DNA of 64,000 bases from Stratiolaelaps scimitus (lineage: Eukaryota > Arthropoda > Arachnida > Mesostigmata > Laelapidae), in the NCBI GenBank assembly GCA_019614645.1, contig JABWDB010000001.1, positions 8,058,001-8,122,000 on the forward strand, written 5' to 3'. Below, in pieces: positions 53,983 through 64,000 of the stretch. The stretch's first letter is position 1. Each line of letters opens with the position of its first letter. The notes under the pieces are model-generated. The model saw only the letters and a program-made list of their open reading frames with translations, did not search any database and was not told where the DNA came from. Made by a program: the position numbers and the translations under genes.

Positions 53983-56900
53983 TTATTTCGGGTTATTCCT
54001 TCAAAAGTGTGCCAACGACAGTCTATCAGCCGCGAGATTCATTGACCTTCGTCTCCGACGGGATTTTCAGATATACCACATACGCCGTAGCGGCTATTGG
54101 TAAGTCGAATTCGATTGAAATTGATGATGTCTCCCGTTAGCGTGAGTGAGCTCATGCGGATCTGGTGGCCTATCGAAGGTCTGCGGATGTAACTGGTTGG
54201 CTAACACGGCGGCTGATTTGATTCCAATCCTAGTGAAGACAAGCCACGAATGACACCGAAACGCGAAGAAGTACATCGAGTCGTCAGAAGGGACCCTGAA
54301 TGACTGACTCGTAGAGACAGAGGAACTCTATGCTACCCTCCATAGCCAGTCGTTGTGCTCTGTTCGTATGTTGCTCGTCGACTCCTCGGTTTGGTGCCAG
54401 CTATCGCGTTTGTTTGTTCGTGTGGTTCGTCCGTTATCGGGAAAAGGTTGGCGATCAGACGAACGTTGGACGCACCCCCGCCTCTCACCCCCGACGCCTG
54501 ACACCGCCGTCCACTTCTCGCTTGCCAATTTCCCAAGGGGAAAAAGGCGTTCGGGGAGAGAGGCAACAAGTAGCTCGACCGAGACCAGTGACTACACGGA
54601 TACCCTGGAATACCTAACGCTCATGGTTGTGTTTCCCAGGCGGAGTCTCTCAACAGAACTTGCGGAACGACGTTGACGATAATTCCATGGGTGAACGGCC
54701 CATGTCATCCAACAGTAGCAGGCACAGTCGCTTTCTCTCTCTATCGCTTTTTTTTCCTCCGCTGTTTCTCTATCCCTTCGTTTTCAAACTAACTTGGTTA
54801 GTGATGTCCACGGAATCTCCGCGGCGATCCGATACTAACGATCCTTCAATGTTCTAGTGTCTCCCTCATGAACGCTAATTCATCGATCGCATGACGCGAT
54901 CTGACGTGACGCACATTGCTTCCGCACGCCGCGTACGATGCAAGAATCGACCGCAAGGCATCAACAGTTATAATAACCCGTTCGTCGGGCAGCTCGACGG
55001 TGATAATCGCATCGATGTCCGATTTGAGCTTGGGATGGCTCTGAGACTACGAGAGAGGAATGAGTTCATCTCGCGAAATCGAGATGTCCAAAAATAGCGG
55101 TATCGATCTTCATGAATAGCTCGTATTGTCTCGAATGAGCAACAGTACCCTGAAATCATTGAACCAAATTAGTTTGGGTCGTCAACAGAAGCGGTTATAC
55201 CTTTGCCAAAAAAAACGCACAAATTTCATGTTTGAAAAGGGTAGTAATAGACTCTTGATCATATACTACAAATTCCCCTATGTTAGGGCATGATATACGA
55301 ATCGGTTAGCCAGCAAAATGGGCACTAGTACCGCTTTTGCTACACGTATATACCTAAGAGGCCACATCTATCTTGACAAGCTATGACGGCGATTCATGCG
55401 TAGGTGTCTGCCATTGCAAGTGGATGCAACGAGTCAACAGAAATACCAATTTGATAGTGAAAAAATATATATTTATATAAACAGTCGGGTATAATATATC
55501 TATAGCGTGTTGGCCTTCTACGACAACCGATTCAGCAACTGAAGACAACCATCTACTGTACAACCGCCGCTTATCAACACTTGAAACTGAACCATAGCAA
55601 TTTTATTTCAAGCTGAACGTCGAAAAGTAATTCTTGAGTTGTTTTGGGAGGTTTGGGAGGTGCGAATGTGTAAATGACAATGGAGTGAGACCTCCAATCC
55701 AAGAGCCCACGGCTCGCCGAAAGCTATATAGAGAATCACCTTCGTTTGGGTTTGTGACTAGGAGTCCGTCCGAGTGAAACCGAGACCATCCTAAACCAAC
55801 AAGGCAACAAAAATAACTGCACAATTCACGCAGTCTTGAAATATACAGTTAGATGGACAGACCACGGGATTTATATTTGTGGCAACTAATGTAGATACTA
55901 TATATACAAGGTACACCCTTGCGTCGAGTGTCAACACAACTGAAGAAACAATAGTTTTCTAGTAAAAACCCTACGAGACGTGTTACTCTATGAGGGACAA
56001 TATTATTATCATTATAATTTTACCATGCTTTAATTATTTTTGTATGAGAAAGATTGCCGGATAAGACACATTAAACGTATATATATATATATTGGTCTAA
56101 CTCTTCCGCTATTTAATTTATACCGCGGGCAGCCACTACGATATTCTGGCTGGGTTTTTATTTCAATTATACCAATTTTCTTTGATTACTGACTGGTAAA
56201 TGCAGCATTGCTTGACGGAACTAACGGTGCTGCCCGTATGTATATAGCTGTGTGTTCGTATCCTTGACGAGATGATTATTCGCGATACCTCTAAAATCGA
56301 GAAAGAGATTAGTCTTTCCATGGCTATCTGAGGAAGTTTCGAGTCTCACCGCAATTTGGCGTCTGCTTGAATGGCATTAAGCACTTGTGATTTTGGCGTA
56401 ATTGTATCTGTGTTCCGATGCGCTGATATTCTGTATTATGGCTGACTAGTCGTTTATGATGTTGCTTCAATCGGCTCATCGCAGATGGCGACAGACAGCG
56501 GCCCCTTCCTAAGCCTATAAAAACAAGGGGAACCATTTTATGCTAGCATTTTATTTTTCATTTTATGTTAGTACATTATCAATAGTAATAATAATAATAC
56601 GAAATCATGCAATAGACAAGCTCTATTCATTCGTGCCTGTGCTGTTGGCGTAAGAATTGGAGTGCCCATGTGTCGATCAGTGTGTACCTGTTATCTCCTA
56701 CTCGAGTCTATATGTATATCAGGTATGTTTTACATTTATGTGACAACATTTGTACTCGAGGCCATCGCAAGAGCTAAAATTAACAATCAAGTTGAGTAGT
56801 ACATCTATATTTTTAGCCTCCACATAGCCAAAAACGTGACGCGATCTGCTGGATTATAATTGATTACGTTGAAGCCGAAATCATTTGTGTTACGTTATCA

Positions 56901-58135
56901 AATTGAGCTTTGCAATCACCAATCCACGTGTATCTATGTTTCCACGTATCTAAGGATCAACACTTCGGGCCGGAATATGTAACATCGGCTAGGGAAACAT
57001 CATACTCGAAGTGTTCCCGCTGCACGTCCAAGATCAGATTGTTAATCAGAACGAAATATCTTTCAGACGTCTCCAATGCGATCTAGAATTTGAGCTATAT
57101 CCATGCTCCTTAGCATGCTAACCGTGTAGGCTCAGTAAGGCCCAAAACAGACCAGAATCAATTATCCAAGCCTCGAATAATCTTAATAACCCAAAACTAC
57201 CTCCTATCTGTGGACTAGCGTTGAAGAAACACGCAATCGGTTGTAGTATTCTCTAATTGTGTCTCGACTCGCGTCGACAGTAATGTATGAGTGACACTTA
57301 GAGCGGCGGGATTCATATCAGCATCAGCTGGGAGAAGGCCGAGCAGTTGATAGCGTAGCAAGAACTGTCTGTCGAGTAATCAGACTATTTCACGGGTGTT
57401 CGAGCTCCGTGTGCACCGCTAGATTCGCATCTATGCTCCGCTATAATACTAGATGTTGATATCTACAGCTATTCATTATGCCAGCTAAGCGATGTGGCCC
57501 CTGCAATTTCGATGTAATCGTGCCACTACGAAAGAAATGACGCTCGCGGAGCAGTGCACAACACATTTTACCGTTTTCTTTTCTACTCATGGCTGCAATT
57601 TTTTTTTCTGCATTAGTATTTATTGTGATTATTTTTCCTTATCAGTTTATCCTGGCAACCCTCGACAAGGAACGAGACGTTCACCGATATTGACCAGGGC
57701 CCCTTCCCTACGTGCTGCCACCGCCACTAGCATTTAACACGATTTTCCCGGCCGTAAGTGTCACCATCGACGTCGTGATCTCTCTGTTCAGAGGTTCCTC
57801 ATCACCTTTCGTTTTTGTCGATAGAACAAAAATGAATCCGTGTCTCGCTCGCCAACAGGATGTTTTTTGAATCGACTTGTGACAGCGGAACACACACACG
57901 GAGGTTGCATTTTTTTTTTCGTTAACCTTTATGAAGACGAACGGGGCATGTATGCGCTACGGTGAATAGGAAATATGTGGCTTTTTTTCGTGAATAGCCG
58001 ACTGGCTTGCGACCGTGATAGATGAAATGCCGTAAAGCTAAGCTAAGCGCAATATGTGACTGAAGACGTGTTCTTTCTTAATTTTCTGTGCATGTTTCTA
58101 GAAGGCCTTCAAAGCGTTTTTAGGGCTCAGTGCGT

Positions 58136-58137
<2 letters not shown>
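53981..58137. other. Non-coding sequence with exon-like fragments
   Basis: An open stretch ending RRDFQIYHIRRSGYW stops at a consensus donor (TTG|GTAAGT, 54099/54100). A second exon-like stretch follows a TTTCCCAG acceptor near 54641 (NDVDDNSMGERPMSS). Neither is recognised and they do not form a demonstrable gene. The remainder is AT-rich, with a short (TA)n near 56080-56092. Confidence 0.3.

Positions 58138-58224
<87 letters not shown>
58138..58224. repeat. (TA)43 microsatellite
   Basis: The longest pure dinucleotide tract in the window, about 87 bp without interruption. It gives Ile-Tyr repeat ORFs on both strands that are artefacts. Confidence 0.97.
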
Positions 58225-58226
<2 letters not shown>

Positions 58227-59395
58227 AGCTTAATTTTACGATCGACAGGGAATTTCTGTGGCTGTTTCCCCTGTCGCCAAAGTGCGATCTTCACACGATC
58301 GGTCGTCATAGCAATTTTTCGTTGGTTTTCTTTAAGTGGATTCACGAAGGGCGAGATATTAGATAAACTTTAGCTCATAACGTAACGACGAAATATGTGG
58401 CATTGAATATCCTTTTGACGTATACACAACTTTTGTTTGCTCTGTCAAGGCGAACACTTTCCAATGGCTAAATGTCATTTTTGTAAAACTTGAAAGATTA
58501 CCTTAAGATATGAGATTACGGCATATATAGTATATTAAACCTCCATGAATGTGTTCTTGCTACAACCACAACAGAATATTCTGTATATATATAATATGTA
58601 TGTATATATATATATGTATATGGTACGCTGATTGTCGCCGACCGTCAGCTATGTGCTTTGTCCCTCTAATGAACAACCAACCCCGAAGTGAGATAACATC
58701 GGCGTTATCTCATCGGTCGAATGGTATGAACTACGGCCGTCCGTGGCCGTTCCCAACGCTTGGTCAAACGGTCGAATTATCAATTCTGCATCCACTGCTG
58801 CTGTAACCTTATTGCTGCTCTTGTTGATATCAACGATACTAGCCGCTAGAATCGGCCATTGATGTGTTTCTTCGTGTTGTCGGTGGCAGCCAGCCAATAC
58901 GAACAGTCACCAGGGATTTTCTCCACAGCTATTGCAATCTGTCCCCTGCCCGTCGGTGAAAAGTTCATTTTCATTAAAGCTTTTCTATGTACAGGGAAAA
59001 ATGCGGCAGGTATCCACGTCGTTATTCGTGTCGTCGGGAGTCGGCCCTCCCTTCACCCTTAATGGAACCGAACCGAGCCGGTCGAAACAAAAACACACAG
59101 GGAGGACTTTGTTGCTGTCTGTTTACTGGTGGCGTCACCGGCGCGGACTTGGGACAACAACAACAACAACACAGCTGACAACAGCACCATTTCGCTCGGC
59201 GGGGTAGCATACCATATATATACCTCCGTGCTATGATATTGTAATAGTGTAGCTGGTGTGGACTTGTTGGACCTGACATACAGACATCATTCGCACACAC
59301 ACACACATCCGTGGATAGCCATTGTGACGGCCGCCTATACGGGGCACGGCCACGTTGTGACGCAATGCAGCGCCCTTCTCACCGCTATCTGCCAG
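58225..59395. other. Non-coding sequence
   Basis: No gene is recognised. TA-rich sequence lies at about 58581-58621, a CAA run at about 59156-59171 and (CA)n at about 59294-59306. Confidence 0.4.
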
Positions 59396-59948
59396 CGCAG
59401 TCCAGCGACAGTAGCGTGAGCACTAGCAGCAACAGCAGCAGCAAACGTTCGATTGTGCTGTGCTCTGCTGCGTGATAGCGTGGATGGCTTGCCGCAACCA
59501 CGAATGAACCAATTGTACGGACTACTGCTGGCGGCGGAGACGAAGACGGGCGTCATCATCAGCATCCCAATGCAGCATTTGCACTTGGTGACGCCGGTGC
59601 TGGTGGCGGTGAACGCCGAATGCTGAAGTTACGCCTGTTCTTGCTGTTGCAGAGCACAATCAGGCAGTCGCTTAGAACGACTGCCTCCCCCCCGCCCCCC
59701 TCCCCGAATGACAACGCTGCACCATCAGCAGCAGCAACAGCAGTACTTGCCGTGCGATAGAACTACAGCGTCTGCCGTCTCCCCGCTGCTCTAGAAGGCT
59801 GCAACGCTGTGGCGAATCGACTGGCCGGCAAAGTGCGGCCGGCGAAGACTCTCGCCATCTTCCAACGTCCGTTAGCTGGGACCATCCGTCTGTAGACGAA
59901 TGCGTTCACCCGATGCAGGAGTGCTAATGCATACGGTGGAGTCTACGG
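59396..59948 (+). other. Possible 5'UTR exon of an unseen gene
   Basis: GC-rich, CAG-containing sequence (CAGCAACAGCAGCAGC near 59428-59443 and 59728-59742), similar in style to the DNA upstream of PAQR. It ends at a consensus donor ACGG|GTGAGT (59948/59949). A short ATG-initiated stretch (MHTVEST from 59927) runs into the donor. No downstream partner exon can be named. Confidence 0.25.
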
Positions 59949-62900
59949 GTGAGTAGCGATGATGAGTGAATAAATGACTTCTTGAAAATCAAATAAATAC
60001 AAACTTTGAAATTGGTAGCTTGGAACCGGTGCGAACGGGCTTCAGCGGTTTTCGGCCGGCAGGCAGACAGAGAAGATGACAGGATGTACAGCTGGTGCGG
60101 TTGTTGCTGCTGGTGAAATAGCTTGGTGTGCTATCGTTCGTCTCGAAGATGGACACCGGGCGTAGTTTCGGGTTAGGAAACACATGTGTCTCGCAAACAT
60201 GACGCCCAATACCTGGTGGTTTTGTTGACCAACGTCAGCCACTCGATGACCCATTTGATTCTGTTGGTCCGGCTTCTTCTGGCGTTGTTACAAAGACGTC
60301 AGATGACCACGAATGAATTAGCCGAGCCACTTACGCCTATAGACAGACGGACACCCGGCGGAGGCTGGGACGGTAGCCTCGTAATTTATCTGATGGCGAA
60401 ACATTATTTATTGTACGACACCAGTTTGACAGCTGTAGCCTTTCCAGTGTCGCCCAGAAAGTTTCGCCGATATAGAGCTGAGCTTCGATATGGATCTCAG
60501 ATTCAATCCAATCGTGATAACGGTACATGTGACACATGTTTAGTATGCGAATGTATTCATTTGAAATTCGTTCAACAGGGGCTTTGACACGTGCTCTTGT
60601 AGCGCTTTCCTTCGTGTATGCACAATACAAATCCATGCTCTTTTTCGAGCTGAGATCTAGTACAGGAAAAAAGAACCGGTAACCTCCAGCATTACTAGAA
60701 TTACCACATAGGGGAAACGCATGCAAACACGTGTATCGCGTTTCTGTCAACAGCTAAGCGCTGGCAAATATTAGTATTTCTACGACGGCCATATTTGCCT
60801 ACTCACAAGGTCTTGTTAATTCCGGTGAAAACTACCTCGAGTCCAGCGTACCCTCACGATCGATTTATCGATCTACAATACATCCCTTAGAGGTGACGAT
60901 CGCAAACAAATCCAAATCCGGTATGATGTCTATCTGTCTGAATGACCGTCCGCCTGTCCGTCTGTCTGTCCGACCGAACGGATCTTACTTCGCCATCTTC
61001 TTCTGCTGTCGCCGCTCGTCATTTCTTCGCACCTCGTACGTTTGTCTACCATCTGTGGCCACTTCAATAGCGAGACGTCCCTGCATTTCTTGTTTGCGTT
61101 TATCTCTGTATCCAGGGGCTGTCTATCAATGTATACATACATACATATATGTGTACATCTACAGATGTATACAATATAAACAAACAATTATTATGTCACC
61201 GAATGACGTAATCTGCTATGAACAGTGCCGCTGATGCTCTCCGACGGCACGGCAGTTCTGTGCTTGACGACGGCTTCGGCTGCGGCAGCAGGAACGCCAA
61301 TAACCTACAGAAGCTGGCATCGACTGCTTCGATATGTGTCCGCCAGGTACGTCTCTCTGATGGGAACCGCGTAAGCCAAAGTGCCTAGCGGATAGCTGGA
61401 TGATGTTGTATCGTCGTTGTAGTCGGCGTCGCGTTTGGCCAATAGTGATTATCTTGTGGTGCAGCGTTCATTTGTTTGCCGCGGGTAGTTCACGACGAAC
61501 ATTCGGGCGCCTTCGACGTCTATTCGACTGGCGTGAGCGTCAGTCTCTGGGTCTACCACCCAGCTACAACACTTGTCTGCTGGAGCTATCCGCCGGTCGG
61601 ACCGATGCGTAGCCGGCCAAGCCGAATGTGTCGGCTTTTTGTCTTGAACGATCTTGTGGTTCTGGCCAAACAGACCGATAGCCAGCGAGCAGCGTCCGAT
61701 AGGGGCCGAGGCACTCACGCCGTCGTCATTCTTGCTTTGTGCTTCATTCAAGTGTTGTCAATTCAACACGTGCCGCAAATAGACGTGGCCGGACGGACGG
61801 CCGGGACGGGAGTCGCAAGTTGTCGGCTGTTCTGCCACCGTGTTCACCGGCAAATTCTCCTCCCCAGACCCCAAAAAAATTGACGAGACACTAAGCGGTC
61901 GGGTGGCCTCGACAGAAAGAACACCGGCTTGCGTGATTCGATTATCATTATTGTTATGTTATTATTGACATCGTCATCGACAATAATGCTAGATTAATCC
62001 GTTGTTATTGACATATACACATATATATACATATATATATAAATATATGTATATATAAACAATGACATGTAAGTGTAACATGTCGCTGGCGACTTATGAT
62101 AGCTGTAGTTAGGACTAATGACTGATCGTTCGTTATTTGGGTTTTTCGAAAATTCTGTGCCCTTTAGCTCACTTCGATTTATTAGTGTTACGCAAGAACA
62201 ACAGCAGCAATACTAATCACTGTTCGTGGGTCACCGAGGAATCAAGCGACTATGCTTTATACTGATTGTACGAAATGCGTTCACATGTCTGCCTTGAACA
62301 GAAGGCTGCCCTGTTGAAAGATGTACTTATGTCTGTAATTATTTATATATGTATATCGCTATGTTAATCTTTATGTGCAGCACAGCAGTAAACATTAGAT
62401 GTATTGTGTATCTACGCGGTTTCCGAGGTTCTATGAGCGGACGGATGTCTGCTGCTTTCAGACGTTGTGCCTTTGCCTCCAGATAAGCGTTAGAAATACG
62501 ACGAGAACTTATTATGATTATTATTATTATTATGGAAACTGTAACACAAATATAATTTTTAATCACTATAGTAAGCGTGTAGTAAGCGCATAGTAGAAAT
62601 GACAAGGCAGTGAACTTAAACGCTTGTGTGTTATCTTGACTAATTAGATAAACAGGTACCTGATACCGTTGTCGTGCCAGCTATGACAACGTTTACTAAA
62701 TGATCCAATCGATACAAATTGCAAATGAGTCCATTCCTGCTGTAGAGATGAATGATACGACATTCTCGATGTGTTCTAACTATAGCGCTATATCTCGCTT
62801 TTTCTTTTCTTTCCCTCGCGCATCGAATCTCTTTTCAGGAAACCAGAAAGGCCCAATCGACCAACACACTCCGATCCCGTGCTGCCCACGGAACAAATGG

Positions 62901-63165
62901 GAAAGCTAGGGAAGATGCATCGAAACCTGTGAAAAATCAATATAATCGCTAGGGACGCGGAGGCGGGGGTGGACCATGTGCTCCAGCAAAGAAGTGTCGT
63001 CCGACAGCGCGAGGATGTAGATGAAGAGTCGACACGACTGGGTATCTTTTCGACAGAAATTTCCAGTTGCAAGAGCACACACATCTGCTTGAGTGTCCAC
63101 CATAATGGATCGGCATACACGTTACACCACAGTCTCCCATTATATATGCATCAAATTGAGATGTA
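59949..63165. other. Non-coding sequence with unassigned ORFs
   Basis: The ORF at 61400-61612 (+) has a signal-peptide-like start (RRVWPIVIILWCSVHLFAAG), but overlapping ORFs in other frames and the GC-rich setting make it unconvincing. TA-rich sequence lies at 62009-62058 and an ATT run at about 62516-62533. No family is recognised. Confidence 0.35.
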
Positions 63166-63348
63166 ATGAACGCATCCGTCGAAATGTACTGTCATGGATG
63201 CAATGCCGTCTTTCGAAATGCGCTATTCGCCGATAGTAACAACTGCCCGATTTGCTCTAGATTGAGAAAAGACATCATGACTGGAGTTGTTGACGGCTTA
63301 ATCCCCCACCAACCTTCCGGAATGTACGAATCTGCCTTTAGAGGGTAA
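63166..63348 (+). CDS. Unassigned small ORF or exon with a two-CxxC zinc-ribbon-like motif (60 aa)
   Basis: The protein contains YCHGC at residues 8-12 and CPIC at 27-30, that is CxxC-x14-CxxC, the spacing of a small zinc ribbon or zinc finger. The ATG has G at -3 and an in-frame stop lies just upstream. The ORF ends at AGAGGG|TAA, and the same bases contain a possible GTAATC donor, so it may be an exon. The motif resembles small zinc fingers of ubiquitin-ligase N-termini, but that is only a resemblance. I cannot name it. Confidence 0.3.
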   Translation: MNASVEMYCHGCNAVFRNALFADSNNCPICSRLRKDIMTGVVDGLIPHQPSGMYESAFRG

Positions 63349-64000
63349 TCGGACGCAGCTGCTAAACAATTAATTGAATTCTCATTTTGCGGCAAGGTTC
63401 ACCGAGCGTCAATTTTGCTCCAATTTTAACAGGCGGTACCTTGCTGGCTGTATTGGCTCCATCTCATTATTGTAGTCGTTGTTTTCTGACATTTCATTAT
63501 AGAGTAATCCGATTTACTTAGTCACGAGTATACAGAACTACATTCCTATATATATATATATATACATATGAGTGTAGTTCTTCGTAGGGAAGATTTTAAG
63601 GGGTGGACTGCATTTGCAAGTGTAATAGTAGAAGCAAGACTGGTGATCAAAGAGTTGTGCCACTTTTTTGCCGCTCTCTGGATCGTCTGAGCAAATCGAA
63701 CAACCAACAGCACCAACGGCAACAGCTTCCGCTACAACGCGTGCAGAATATAAACATGTGAAATGATATGACGCCGCCTGATTGTGACGCTGTCCTCACA
63801 ACAGACAGTGAATGTGACGAATGAAATGTCTGTTTGTTTACTCAAATCATATTTGTTTCTGTGTACAAGTGTAGTCAGAATGAGAACAAAATCTATAGGG
63901 CGGCCGATGTTGGCACACCACACACGCACACAACGATGGCCTCGTGTCGATGTGTCAATTAGACGACAACGATGTGTATATACATATTATATGCCTACAT
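63349..64000. other. Non-coding sequence to window end
   Basis: A short (TA)n lies at about 63546-63564. No gene is recognised. Confidence 0.4.

Overview
This is a eukaryotic nuclear window, most likely from an arthropod. It holds spliced genes with GT-AG introns of about 300-700 bp, very large non-coding spaces, many (TA)n, (GA)n and CAG-type microsatellites, and mariner transposons. Two conserved animal genes can be read with confidence. The receptor-Smad closely resembles insect Mad. A chelicerate such as a mite would fit the repeat-rich intergenic style, but the species cannot be fixed from the sequence alone.

Layout. 1-7 kb: triplet-rich and microsatellite-rich DNA that probably contains the 5' end and long first intron of the Smad gene. 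7.07-10.58 kb (+): five coding exons of Mad/Smad1/5, the BMP-branch receptor-Smad; the N-terminal coding exon is not securely placed. 10.7-17.8 kb: intergenic DNA with GA, TA and AAT repeats and no recognisable gene. 17.8-35.4 kb: a mariner cluster. One structurally complete element (21,663-22,945, minus strand) has both terminal inverted repeats, TA target duplications and an unbroken 350-codon DD34D transposase. Two broken copies of the same family lie at 17.8 and 34.5 kb, and relics of two other mariner lineages lie at 25.1-25.8 and 28.4-28.8 kb. 37.5-39.46 kb: CAG/GGC-rich DNA that looks like the promoter and 5'UTR of the next gene. 39.46-40.94 kb (+): a single-exon seven-transmembrane PAQR (adiponectin-receptor/haemolysin III) gene with all zinc-site residues. 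An open -1 frame follows its stop codon and ends at a strong splice donor. 41.3-64 kb: mostly non-coding sequence with microsatellites, GC-rich triplet-rich patches at about 44-47 and 59-62 kb, and a few short weak coding candidates, including a 60-codon two-CxxC ORF at 63.2 kb.

Mad transduces BMP/Dpp signals from the receptor to the nucleus. The PAQR protein is a membrane receptor or hydrolase-like protein. Nothing in the sequence shows that they are co-regulated; they look like unrelated neighbours separated by transposon-rich DNA.

All coordinates were read by hand. Exon borders of Mad, the PAQR frame and the intact mariner are precise. Relic borders and non-coding segments are approximate.
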